DNA of 44,784 nt from assembly GCF_020523965.1 (NCBI RefSeq), contig NZ_JAJAPX010000008.1, forward strand, positions 1 to 44,784, written 5' to 3'. Positions within the stretch are counted from its first letter, which is position 1, and the number at the start of each line of letters is the position of its first letter. The position numbers and the translations under genes were made by a program. This document shows, piece after piece, positions 7,227 to 14,314 of the stretch. The notes beneath the pieces were generated by a model. That model saw only the letters and a program-made list of their open reading frames with translations, had not been told where the DNA came from and did not search any database. Origin of the DNA: Neotamlana sargassicola. Lineage in GTDB: Bacteria > Bacteroidota > Bacteroidia > Flavobacteriales > Flavobacteriaceae.

Positions 7227-8198
7227 TTATCTTTTCAGTAATTCAGTTCGATGATATTCTAAATATTCTTTTCGACCATCAACTGGCAGATGGCTAAATG
7301 TTTTTCCATCACTAATTCCCAATTTTGAGTATGTCATTTTCGATAAGAAAGGTGACAGAATACTTTTCTTGTCGTCAGTAAAAGAGAGGAAACCTCTGTC
7401 AAACATAAAGTCGAAGGTTGGTGATAACATAAATCCATTTAATGGGTCAGTTTTTTCAAAATCGCTTGACTTTGCCCAAGGTTTGATATGACTTGCAATT
7501 AACATTCTATCATCAGATACTAAAGTTATTGGGCAGAAAGGACATAATTTTAAAAGTTCCTCTCGATATTTTCCTTGACCAATACGAGCTCTTGATAATA
7601 CTTTTTTCTCTTCTGTATTTTCAAGTTCATCAATTTCTTGTTGCTCTTTTTCAATTGTATAAGGATGTTCAACGTTCCCAAAATAATCTGCAAATAGTCG
7701 GAAATAATAATATACTTTACCATTATCATCCAGCAGTTTAACTGCTGAAATGTATGTTATGTTTGGTAAAGAAAGTTCTCGGATTAATTTATACGCTTTG
7801 TCATTAGACTTGATATAAATTCTTGGTCCATCTATTTGAGTTTGTTCAGTAACTTCAAATTCGATACGTTCAGGTAATTCACTTACTTTTTTAAGTCTTT
7901 CGTTCCAAAGGTTAGGAAGTATTTCGCGATTTAAATAGGGTTGCTCCGGATTTAGGTATTCTTGTTTAGTCTCTTCTAAATACTTTAGTAAGTCTTTTTT
8001 TAGCAAAAAACATTTTATTCCAAAACCATAGATGCCAAAAAAATCTCTTGTTTCTTGGTTTTCTTGTCCTATGTAAAGTTTGGCTTCGCCATTTCCTCCT
8101 CCAATTTTATTTTGTCTAACAACGAAAGAATCCGCTATCGTTATTTTTTCCTTTGTGTCAAGAACCTTAAACGGCTCGTTCAATAGCTGTATCTTCAT
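7227..8198 (-). CDS. HNH restriction endonuclease (C9)
   Basis: A protein of 323 residues. The C-terminal third carries an HNH nuclease domain: CPFCP and a beta hairpin, then LIASHIKPW (catalytic histidine), DPLNGFMLSPTFDFMFDRGF (asparagine and second histidine-position region). This is the HNH_2-type arrangement common in Type II restriction enzymes. The N-terminal 200 residues probably give DNA specificity. The gene overlaps the end of the methyltransferase gene by 32 bases in another frame, so the two are co-transcribed with the methyltransferase first, which protects the host DNA before cutting begins. The target sequence cannot be read from the protein. Both genes sit in a single cassette. 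Confidence 0.88.
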   Translation of the reverse strand: MKIQLLNEPFKVLDTKEKITIADSFVVRQNKIGGGNGEAKLYIGQENQETRDFFGIYGFGIKCFLLKKDLLKYLEETKQEYLNPEQPYLNREILPNLWNERLKKVSELPERIEFEVTEQTQIDGPRIYIKSNDKAYKLIRELSLPNITYISAVKLLDDNGKVYYYFRLFADYFGNVEHPYTIEKEQQEIDELENTEEKKVLSRARIGQGKYREELLKLCPFCPITLVSDDRMLIASHIKPWAKSSDFEKTDPLNGFMLSPTFDFMFDRGFLSFTDDKKSILSPFLSKMTYSKLGISDGKTFSHLPVDGRKEYLEYHRTELLKR

Positions 8199-9681
8199 TT
8201 ATGCTCGAAAATTTTGTTATATCCATTTGTTTTAAAAGTGCGATTAAAACATCAACCACAATACTGTTTCCAGCTTGACGGTACATTTGAGTATCGCTTA
8301 CTACTTGTTTGAAATCATCACGAAAGCCCATTAATCGTAAACACTCTTTAGGTGTTAATTTTCTAATCCTACCTTTATTATGAGTTACATAATTATCCAC
8401 ACCAGCACGATGCATTTTATGCATTGATTGCAAAAGAGGTCTTGCAACTTCAAGGTCAGTTTTAATTTTTGTTTTGAAATTCTTTGTTCCTTCTGAAAGC
8501 ACATATTTTGTAGTCTTTTCAGATAAATAATATTTTTCTTCAACCTCGTTTACGTCAAAGATGAATTCATCAAATTCTTGGTTTTCTTGGCTCTCAAAAA
8601 TAAAATCTCCGTGCCAATTGAATTGTTGATTAGCTTTTTGGCAAATAGCAACATCACCGTTTATTTGAGTATATCGTTTTTTTCTGTTTTTTGAACTGGT
8701 TACGAATTTTACACCTTTTTCTTTTAGATAATATTTACTGTCGATATAATCTTCGAGAAAATCTTGCATTTTATGTTCGAGCTTTATTGGCTCGGGAAAT
8801 TCAAAATCAATCGATTTGTCCTTGAAACCTACTACAAATATTCTTTCTCTATGTTGAGCCATTCCATAATCTTTGGCATTCATCACTTGATAGAAATATT
8901 TGTACCCTAATTCATCAAAAGTTGCTTTTATTGTCTCAAAAGTGTTTCCTTTATCGTGGTTTATTAAGCCTTTTACATTCTCAAAAATGAATACTTTAGG
9001 CTGGCTTTCCTTGACAATTCTTGCAAACTCGTAAAATAGTGTTCCACGAGTATCTTTTAAACCTTTTCGTTTACCAACCATTGAAAAGGATTGACACGGA
9101 CTACCGCCAACTAAAAGGTCAATTTGACCTTTATATTTTTTAGCTTTTATATCTCGTACATCATTATACCATCTTTCTTCGTCCATATCATAATTTGCAA
9201 AATAGCTTTCCTTTACAAATTTGTCATTATCACTCGCAAATATAATTTCAGTATTTAATTTGCAGCGTTTAAACGCATATTCTATTGCTCCAATTCCCGA
9301 AAATAAGGTTGCAATTCGGGTTTTAGCTTTTGGATTTTCAAATTCTTTTTCAGTCCATTTTTTTTGAAATGAAAGTCGGGTTTGATTGGAAACATACAAA
9401 TCCATATGTTCTTTAACAATATTTAAAACATCCTTGTATTGCGGATATTCATTTAATTCTTCAATTACTTTTGATGAATAATAATGATTTAAAAGTTCAC
9501 TTTTCTCAGTTTCAAGAATTTCAGCTAGAAGTTCAACCAATTCGGGTGATAAGCGTCTTTCTTCACGCTCTATTTTTCCGAGTGTGGATGTGTCAATATC
9601 AAGATGTGAAGCTACTTTTCTCAATGGAAAACCTAATTCACTTCTTCTTTGCTTAATATATTCTCCGAACGTTGATACCAT
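8167..9681 (-). CDS. DNA cytosine-C5 methyltransferase with N-terminal HTH (C9)
   Basis: About 504 residues. Residues 5-65 form a Cro/CI-type helix-turn-helix (YIKQRRSELGFPLRKVASHL, STLGKIER), which could make the enzyme its own controller protein. The methyltransferase motifs follow in order: motif I (TLFSGIGAIEYAF), motif IV (GGSPCQSFS, catalytic cysteine), motif VI (FENVKG), motif VIII (QHRERIFVVG), and motifs IX-X (RKLTPKECLRLMGF, YRQAGNSIVV). It transfers a methyl group from S-adenosylmethionine to cytosine C5 and protects DNA from the adjacent HNH endonuclease. I chose the ATG at 9681; an in-frame TTG at 9693 would add four residues. The start is about 90 bases from the cassette core, the longest leader in the array, with room for a cassette-borne promoter. 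Confidence 0.93.
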   Translation of the reverse strand: MVSTFGEYIKQRRSELGFPLRKVASHLDIDTSTLGKIEREERRLSPELVELLAEILETEKSELLNHYYSSKVIEELNEYPQYKDVLNIVKEHMDLYVSNQTRLSFQKKWTEKEFENPKAKTRIATLFSGIGAIEYAFKRCKLNTEIIFASDNDKFVKESYFANYDMDEERWYNDVRDIKAKKYKGQIDLLVGGSPCQSFSMVGKRKGLKDTRGTLFYEFARIVKESQPKVFIFENVKGLINHDKGNTFETIKATFDELGYKYFYQVMNAKDYGMAQHRERIFVVGFKDKSIDFEFPEPIKLEHKMQDFLEDYIDSKYYLKEKGVKFVTSSKNRKKRYTQINGDVAICQKANQQFNWHGDFIFESQENQEFDEFIFDVNEVEEKYYLSEKTTKYVLSEGTKNFKTKIKTDLEVARPLLQSMHKMHRAGVDNYVTHNKGRIRKLTPKECLRLMGFRDDFKQVVSDTQMYRQAGNSIVVDVLIALLKQMDITKFSSINEDTAIERAV

Positions 9682-9768
9682 ATTTTTCGACAATTGTTTT
9701 AGGACGATTTTTGTCCAAAAATATGGAATTTAAATTTAAGACACAAAGTTTCTTTCAAAATGTTGCCT

Positions 9769-9893
9769 AACGTATTTGTATAAGCTTAGTTGCGCTGGAA
9801 ATCCGCAAGGATTTTCAGATTAAGGAACTAAGATAATAAAAATGCGAGGATTTTCCGTAGGAAAATCAGAAGCAATTAAACTTATACGGTGTT
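9769..9893 (-). repeat. attC site 11 (ends C8), group B with two hairpins
   Basis: The site is 125 bases from AAC (9769-9771) to GTT (9891-9893). It contains two related hairpins: GAAATCC/GGATTTTC near 9799-9818 and GATTTTCC/GGAAAATC near 9847-9868. Outer arms are TTTGTATAAGC and AACTTATACGG. The inner core GTTGTAAAT equals the C8 start at 10210. Confidence 0.88.
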
Positions 9894-10207
9894 GTAAATT
9901 GTAGCATTTTCAGATTTGTTATTCCGCTTGATTGAAGTTCCGCGTTTGAGTAAATTTCGATTCAGGATTTTTCCGCAACAATTTTCAAACCGCAAGAGTG
10001 ATATTCCGCGCAATATTTGTTGATTCCACGTTTTAAAATTCCGCAAACTGGCTCAATTCCGTTCGAGTGAGATTCCGCGTAAAGTTTTTTAAATTCAAAG
10101 TTTGAGTGGTTTTCTCAGCGTAATAATTCAGAGTTTTAATTTTTTCAGAAATCAGAAGTATTTAAAATTCGGAATTTTCCGCCGTTTGAGTGAGTGCTAT
10201 GATTTAC
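9894..10207. other. Cassette body without a protein gene (C8)
   Basis: The body is about 314 bases with no credible ORF. It is a diverged copy of the C10 body and carries the same repeat element (CCGCAAGAGTGA at 9990, CCGTTCGAGTGA at 10059; spacing about 69) and the same ending (GAGTGAGTGCTATGA). Its core sequences match exactly, so it is a structurally intact cassette. Two intact, diverged copies within one array suggest a selected non-coding function, although hitchhiking cannot be excluded. Confidence 0.78.
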
Positions 10208-10330
10208 AACGGTCTTGTATAAGAATAGTGGCGGTTTTAAGACCACAGACTTTTCAGTTTAGACCAAAGTTTATTATTGTTATTATCTTTTGTATTGGCA
10301 GAAATTCCGCCATTATTTTTATACGTTGTT
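10208..10330 (-). repeat. attC site 12 (ends C7)
   Basis: The site is 123 bases from AAC (10208-10210) to GTT (10328-10330). Outer arms are TTGTATAAGAATAG and TATTTTTATACG. The centre has TTTATTATTGTTATTATC and no group A or B hairpin. The inner core GTTGGGCACA equals the C7 start at 11358. The reading frame of the C7 gene continues into this site. Confidence 0.86.
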
Positions 10331-11091
10331 GGGCACAGTATTTTATTTTCAACTCTTAAAATCAGTTGTTTTTTACCAGAATTCCGTTCAAGAAAGCCAA
10401 TCAATCCGAGTAGCGTTCCGTATTCATCCATAGTGTTATTCCGACCCGAAATTTTAATCCATTTTTGGTAATCATTTTCAAGTTGATTTAAGTCAATACT
10501 TTTTCCGATTAAACTGCTCAAGTCGAAAATTGAAATGTTTTCTGATAGCTGAATTTCGGTTAATGCCGTTTTTCTTTGAAATAGAAACTCTAACAGTTTT
10601 CCAATATTTTCTTTTCGGTCAATAACCATTGATTCCAAACTATAAAAACCATTTTTGTCCTGAATCCTAAATTTATCCAACAATTCATTTTCGTTTATGA
10701 AGTCAGATTTATTGTAGTTGTCAGTTGCAATAAAAATCAACTCATTGGCAACATCTCCGAAGGATTCAATTCTTTCTAATTCAACTTTTTCTGTTTGTTG
10801 CGAATTGTGAATTTCATTACTTACTATATTATGCTTCGTGGTCCAATCTAAACCAAGATAAATTCCATATCCATTAATGATTTCTTCAAGGTCAACACCT
10901 TGTTCCATTGCTTTTTTAATTTGCTTTACAAACGAGGACTCTCTGTAATTAAAATCAATTAAATATTTAGGCTCTTGATTCTGATAAATTACAGATTCGT
11001 CAATAGAAAGTTCATGGAAAGGAATAGCTCTAAATTCTCCATTCTCTCCATCAAATAAATACGATTCTATTTCTCGGTTAATTTTTTTCAT
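10237..11091 (-). CDS. Unknown protein whose 3' end is encoded by attC (C7)
   Basis: About 284 residues from ATG at 11091; an in-frame ATG at 11112 would add seven residues. The protein is soluble, acidic and helical, and no family was recognised. The stop codon (10237) lies deep inside attC site 12, so roughly the last 30 residues (from CPTTYKNNGG onward, then an asparagine run) come from the recombination site. The start overlaps the last codons of the preceding reading frame (stop at 11078-11080), which points to translational coupling of the two C7 genes. The likely explanation is that the original stop codon was lost when the cassette was built. Confidence 0.6.
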   Translation of the reverse strand: MKKINREIESYLFDGENGEFRAIPFHELSIDESVIYQNQEPKYLIDFNYRESSFVKQIKKAMEQGVDLEEIINGYGIYLGLDWTTKHNIVSNEIHNSQQTEKVELERIESFGDVANELIFIATDNYNKSDFINENELLDKFRIQDKNGFYSLESMVIDRKENIGKLLEFLFQRKTALTEIQLSENISIFDLSSLIGKSIDLNQLENDYQKWIKISGRNNTMDEYGTLLGLIGFLERNSGKKQLILRVENKILCPTTYKNNGGISANTKDNNNNKLWSKLKSLWS

Positions 11092-11329
11092 TCTCTGTTT
11101 CTGGGTAATCAATAAAGTCCCAAGGAATTTCCTTTTTAAAAGTTGAAATACATTCTTCCATTAATTCAAGTGAAATATTTTCTTTAAAAACTCGGATTGT
11201 TCAGGTTTTCTTTGTGTCGTCTCTGAAAATTTCCGCAATCAATTCGTCATTTCGATAGATTTCAACTCCGATTCCGTCACGTTCATCTACGTCACTTGCG
11301 ATTATCACTCTATCTTTATTTTCTTTCAT
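11078..11329 (-). pseudogene. Small cassette gene with in-frame TGA (C7)
   Basis: From ATG at 11329 the frame gives 42 residues (MKENKDRVIIASDVDERDG and so on to FRDDTKKT), then TGA at 11201-11203, then continues open for 40 residues in the same frame (TIRVFKENISLELMEE, ending IPWDFIDYPETENEKN) to TAA at 11078-11080. Both halves look like one small protein of about 83 residues, with beta strands followed by a helix. The TGA could come from a single change of CGA or AGA. The TAA overlaps the next gene's start. A broken gene is most likely; a short active product or stop readthrough is possible. The family name is unknown to me. Confidence 0.6.
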
Positions 11330-11355
11330 TTGCGTTCTGTTCGGATATTGTGCCC

Positions 11356-11482
11356 AACGTGCGTGTGTATGGTTAGTTGCGTGGTTAAGCAACTAAGTTA
11401 GCAAACTTTTACGAACCCGAGAAAATTCCGCAGGAATTTTCGTAAGTAAGCACTTAAAAAGCAATTAATTATACACGTTGTT
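11356..11482 (-). repeat. attC site 13 (ends C6), group B
   Basis: The site is 127 bases from AAC (11356-11358) to GTT (11480-11482). A central hairpin GAAAATTCC/GGAATTTTC lies near 11421-11441. Outer arms are GTGTGTATGG and AATTATACACG. The inner core GTTGCCAA matches the C6 start at 12060. Confidence 0.88.
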
Positions 11483-11530
11483 GCCAACCGTTTTTAATTC
11501 AGATTATTAATTTTTAAAATTCAAAATATT

Positions 11531-11725
11531 ATGAAATTCAATCAATTTTTACATCGAGATAACTTTTGGTTTGTGATGAGTCATTTAGGTTTTGCTTTGT
11601 CAATAATTCTATTTGTTTTTTCACAGAATCGAATTCAATATTTAGAGAATCAAAACCACGACTTAATTCTTGAAAATCAGATTTTGGAACAGAGGGAAAA
11701 AATCTATTTGATAAAGCTAAAATAG
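11531..11725 (+). CDS. Small membrane coiled-coil ORF, antisense in C6
   Basis: 64 residues: an N-terminal MKFNQFLHRDNFW, one hydrophobic segment (about residues 18-31), then a heptad-rich helix (NRIQYLENQNHDLILENQIL). It lies entirely opposite the 3' half of the minus-strand gene 11538-12026. The reason to take it seriously is that C3 has a homologue in the same position (13590-13796), with conserved MKxNxFLxRxNFW, MxHL, NRI and QILxQxE, and both are preceded by a similar AT-rich leader ending in AATATTATG. Because the opposite strand is also conserved, the similarity may partly reflect that gene. Confidence 0.42.
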   Translation: MKFNQFLHRDNFWFVMSHLGFALSIILFVFSQNRIQYLENQNHDLILENQILEQREKIYLIKLK

Positions 11726-12026
11726 ACACAGGAATGAAGAAAAATAAATATATTTTCTGGTATAGAGTCAAAGGTGTTTTTCTAGAATCTTTTTCCAACT
11801 GGTCGAATGTTGTAAACTTCCATCCTTTGTCATTTAATCTAAAAGCTTCTTTTCCACAACGTTCTATGAGTCCGTAGTCTTTTTCTAAAGAATATATAAC
11901 TTTTTCAGCTATGTTATTATCTGGCAAAATATGTAAAAGGTCTTTATGTGGAATAAGTTTTGACTTATCAGACTTTTTAAATAAGTCAATTACTTTTTCT
12001 GCAAGCTCTTTATTTTTTGGATTCAT
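11538..12026 (-). CDS. Winged-helix-like N-domain with C-terminal membrane helix (C6)
   Basis: A protein of 162 residues. Residues 1-80 are helical with a possible winged-helix pattern (KVIDLFKKSDKSKLIPHKDL through FRLNDKGWKFT). PLTLYQKIYLFFFIPVSILA (about 93-112) is a membrane segment, followed by FFPSVPKS and a charged helix that may form a coiled coil. The C-terminal half is homologous to that of the C3 gene (13630-14160: PLTTYQIIYLPIFIAF, FFPAVSKS), while the N-terminal halves differ. This suggests a shared membrane module fused to different cytoplasmic domains. The ATG is 34 bases after the cassette core. Confidence 0.68.
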   Translation of the reverse strand: MNPKNKELAEKVIDLFKKSDKSKLIPHKDLLHILPDNNIAEKVIYSLEKDYGLIERCGKEAFRLNDKGWKFTTFDQLEKDSRKTPLTLYQKIYLFFFIPVSILALSNRFFPSVPKSDFQELSRGFDSLNIEFDSVKKQIELLTKQNLNDSSQTKSYLDVKID

Positions 12027-12057
12027 ATCAGCGTATGAGTGATTTCAAATGTTTGGC

Positions 12058-12183
12058 AACGGTCTCGTATAACTTTCAGTTGCGTGATTTTGGAACTAAA
12101 GATAATAAAAAGAACTGACTTTGACGCGCCAGCGTCTGTGTCCGCAGGACACAAATACGGAGCAATTGAAGTTATACATTGTT
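12058..12183 (-). repeat. attC site 14 (ends C5)
   Basis: The site is 126 bases from AAC (12058-12060) to GTT (12181-12183). Outer arms are CGTATAACTTTCAG and GAAGTTATACA. The centre has its own hairpin, TGTGTCC/GGACACA (about 12137-12153), unlike the A and B groups. The inner core GTTAGCTAAA equals the C5 start at 12584. Confidence 0.88.
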
Positions 12184-12581
12184 AGCTAAAGTACTTTTTC
12201 CGTTTGGATTTTCGATTCCACTTTATCGTTTTTGAGCTTTTCAGTCCGCTAAATTCAAATTAATATTTTGAAAGCGAATTTAAGTTTTACTTTTTGTCCG
12301 TAAAGATTTATAAATAGAGTAGTGCTGAGAAATTTTTATCCGCAACAATTTATCCGTTTGCTTTTTTCCATCCGAGTGATTTCAAGTCCGCCAAGTTCTA
12401 ATTTTCTTTTTGAATTTTTATCCGCAAAGATTTTCAATCCATTTTATCGGTATCAATTTTTTGTTTTGAGTCAAAATTTCAACAATTTCATCAGATGACT
12501 TTAATTCTCGGAACTACAATAAATCTCTTAATAGAAAGGAACTTATTATAAACTCGCTGATTTTTGTTTCGTATTTTAGCT
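12184..12581. other. Cassette body without a protein gene (C5)
   Basis: About 400 bases, AT-rich, with no useful ORF on either strand. Short words typical of C8 and C10 occur (TCCGCAACAATT, TCCGAGTGA, TCCGCCAAG), but the overall order cannot be aligned by eye, so relationship to those is only possible. The core sequences match exactly over 10 bases, which makes it an intact cassette. Confidence 0.7.
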
Positions 12582-12706
12582 AACGTTCTCGTATAACCGT
12601 CAGTTACGGGATTAAAGTTAATGATTTTCGGTTTATCACAGACGTTAGCAATTCCGAGTGGATTCGGACGTAGTCGAATCCGCCGTAATTGCGGTTATAC
12701 ATTGTT
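12582..12706 (-). repeat. attC site 15 (ends C4), group A
   Basis: The site is 125 bases from AAC (12582-12584) to GTT (12704-12706). It is nearly identical to sites 5, 8 and 17, with outer stem GTATAACCG/CGGTTATAC and central hairpin GGATTCG/CGAATCC. The inner core GTTGGCAAA equals the C4 start at 13423. Confidence 0.92.
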
Positions 12707-12723
12707 GGCAAATCGTTTTTTAT

Positions 12724-13386
12724 TTATGGTATTAATATCAGTCGTTGTTTTAATTTCTCGTTTCCTAAAACCCAAACAATTAAATATCCGCCAGCTCCAT
12801 CGCTATTCCATTGATGAACTATATAATCACCTTTGTTTTTATTAATTTCAAAATCATTGTCGCAATCAAAAATATCCTCGTAAAAAATAGTCGGAATCTC
12901 AATGGATTTTCCATTTATTGAGGTTTCAATTCCGACAACTTCTGTTTTAGGAATATTTCCGTCAGTTCCGTAAATTCTACGTCCATTAATTTTAGTCAAC
13001 CATTTTCCGTCAAAATCTGAAATTTTATTTTCCAGACTAAATTCCTTTAACTTATACTCAAATGAAAATTCAGTTCCGTTGTATTTATTCAAATCCTCAA
13101 TTGGACATAAACGACTTTTATGAATATAACCCGTAAAAGTATCATCTTCTCCGCATTCCATTTGATATTTGTTTTTTGAAATGTTGACAGTTATCCAATC
13201 CGTTTCTGTTTCGTTTTCTTGATAACTAAATACTTCATAATCTTTGAGTTTGTAAATGACTTCAGAGTCAATTTTAGGAAGTTTTCGAACGTTAGTGAAT
13301 CCATCAACATCTTTTATGACTGCAACTTGTCCGTAATTCAGATTACAGAAAAAGATGATTGAAACGATTATTAAATAGTTCTTCAT
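12724..13386 (-). CDS. Secreted SH3b-domain protein (C4)
   Basis: A protein of 220 residues with a signal peptide (MKNYLIIVSIIFFCNLNYG). Residues about 25-95 read as a bacterial SH3 domain: DGFTNVRKLPKIDSEVIYKL is the classical RxxPxxxSxVI start, and GYIHKSRLCP the typical final strand. SH3b domains usually bind cell wall peptides or other proteins in the periplasm. The C-terminal half is beta-rich and not recognised; it ends with YIVHQWNSDGAGGYLIVWVL. It is the sole gene of C4. The ATG lies 36 bases after the core. Confidence 0.75.
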   Translation of the reverse strand: MKNYLIIVSIIFFCNLNYGQVAVIKDVDGFTNVRKLPKIDSEVIYKLKDYEVFSYQENETETDWITVNISKNKYQMECGEDDTFTGYIHKSRLCPIEDLNKYNGTEFSFEYKLKEFSLENKISDFDGKWLTKINGRRIYGTDGNIPKTEVVGIETSINGKSIEIPTIFYEDIFDCDNDFEINKNKGDYIVHQWNSDGAGGYLIVWVLGNEKLKQRLILIP

Positions 13387-13420
13387 TTTCTTATGATACA
13401 GTTTTTCCTAAATGTTTGCC

Positions 13421-13546
13421 AACGGAATTGTGTATGGTTTCGTTGCGAGAAAAGCCGCGAGGTTTTTCCGCCGTAAACCAAATATAGTAAAATAGCAATG
13501 ATTTTCCGATAGGAAAATCAGCCGCAATGAACTATACACGGTGTTA
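13421..13546 (-). repeat. attC site 16 (ends C3), group B
   Basis: The site is 126 bases from AAC (13421-13423) to GTT (13544-13546). A hairpin GATTTTCC/GGAAAATC lies at about 13501-13520. Outer arms are TGTGTATGGTT and GAACTATACACG. The inner core GTTACCACAC equals the C3 start at 14179. Confidence 0.9.
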
Positions 13547-13589
13547 CCACACGTTTTTATTAATCAGATTAAAATTTAACTAAAATATT

Positions 13590-13796
13590 ATGAAAATCAA
13601 TAACTTTTTAAATAGACAAAACTTTTGGCCTATAATGTGTCATTTAACTTTTCTAGCGTGGGTTTTTTTTTCAGTTTTACAATGGAATCGTATTGCGTCT
13701 TTAGAGTTTGAAAATCAGATTTTAAAGTCTCGTGTTCAGATTTTGAAACAGCAGGAAAGAATGTTTTATATGCTCCAATTAAACCAAAAGCAATGA
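13590..13796 (+). CDS. Small membrane coiled-coil ORF, antisense in C3
   Basis: 68 residues with the same plan as the ORF at 11531-11725: MKINNFLNRQNFW, a hydrophobic segment (about residues 18-30), then a heptad-rich helix (NRIASLEFENQIL, VQILKQQER). It is opposite the 3' part of the minus-strand gene 13630-14160 and starts 40 bases beyond that gene's stop. The AT-rich leader (TTAACTAAAATATTATG) resembles those of the plus-strand ORFs of C6 and C1. Conservation of start, leader and pattern in two cassettes supports a real gene, but an artefact of conservation on the other strand is not excluded. Confidence 0.42.
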   Translation: MKINNFLNRQNFWPIMCHLTFLAWVFFSVLQWNRIASLEFENQILKSRVQILKQQERMFYMLQLNQKQ

Positions 13797-14160
13797 ATAT
13801 TGGTAAATATATTATTTGGTATGTTGTTAATGGTCTTTTGTTTTTACGTAATTCTTTATATTCTTTTTTAAATCCGCCTTGTTTTTGGAAATGCTCAGTT
13901 TTATTATTAGCACGAGCTGATTCAGAATCTTCATTAAAATTACATTCACAAACACCATATGAATCTAATATGTATAAATATCTAACGAACCTTTTACGAA
14001 CTTCAAAATCAGTAATTAAAGTTCCGTACCCTTGGTTATCTGTAAGTTTTATAAATCCTTTTTTTATAAGAGGTTCAGCAGTAACAGGCCAATTAGTTTC
14101 CAAGCATTTTGCAATGATAAAATCTAACGGTTCAATATCGGCTTTTTCAAAGTTTGTCAT
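13630..14160 (-). CDS. Unknown protein with C-terminal membrane helix (C3)
   Basis: A protein of 176 residues. The N-terminal 110 residues are soluble and unlike the C6 protein. From about residue 113 PLTTYQIIYLPIFIAFGLIG is a membrane segment, followed by FFPAVSKSEHETLKS and a charged helix, homologous to the end of the C6 protein. The ATG at 14160 is 19 bases after the cassette core and follows the shared ATTTGAGAA leader. The pairing of one membrane module with two different N-terminal parts suggests related membrane-tethered proteins, with function unknown. Confidence 0.68.
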   Translation of the reverse strand: MTNFEKADIEPLDFIIAKCLETNWPVTAEPLIKKGFIKLTDNQGYGTLITDFEVRKRFVRYLYILDSYGVCECNFNEDSESARANNKTEHFQKQGGFKKEYKELRKNKRPLTTYQIIYLPIFIAFGLIGAYKTFFPAVSKSEHETLKSDFQTLKTQYDSIVKLKKKPTLEKLNDTL

Positions 14161-14176
14161 TTCTCAAATGTGTGGT

Positions 14177-14302
14177 AACGGTCTCGTATAACCGTCAGTT
14201 ACGGGTTAAAGTACGTAAATTTTTCGGTTTAACACTGACGTTAGCAATTCCGAGTGGATTCGGACGTAGTCGAATCCGCCGTAATTGCGGTTATACATTG
14301 TT
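14177..14302 (-). repeat. attC site 17 (ends C2), group A
   Basis: The site is 126 bases from AAC (14177-14179) to GTT (14300-14302). It is nearly identical to sites 5, 8 and 15. The inner core GTTGTGCGT equals the C2 start at 14977; the outer core GTTACCACAC belongs to C3. Confidence 0.92.
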
Positions 14303-14314
14303 GTGCGTTCGTTT

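Noticed and set aside
10102..10471. Plus-strand ORFs across site 12
   Set aside because: They run through the attC and antisense to the C7 gene with no conserved features.
13793..14191. 132-residue plus-strand ORF in C3
   Set aside because: It is wholly antisense to 13630-14160, has no counterpart in C6, and its leader lacks the shared AT-rich sequence. The preceding shorter ORF at 13590 is the supported one.
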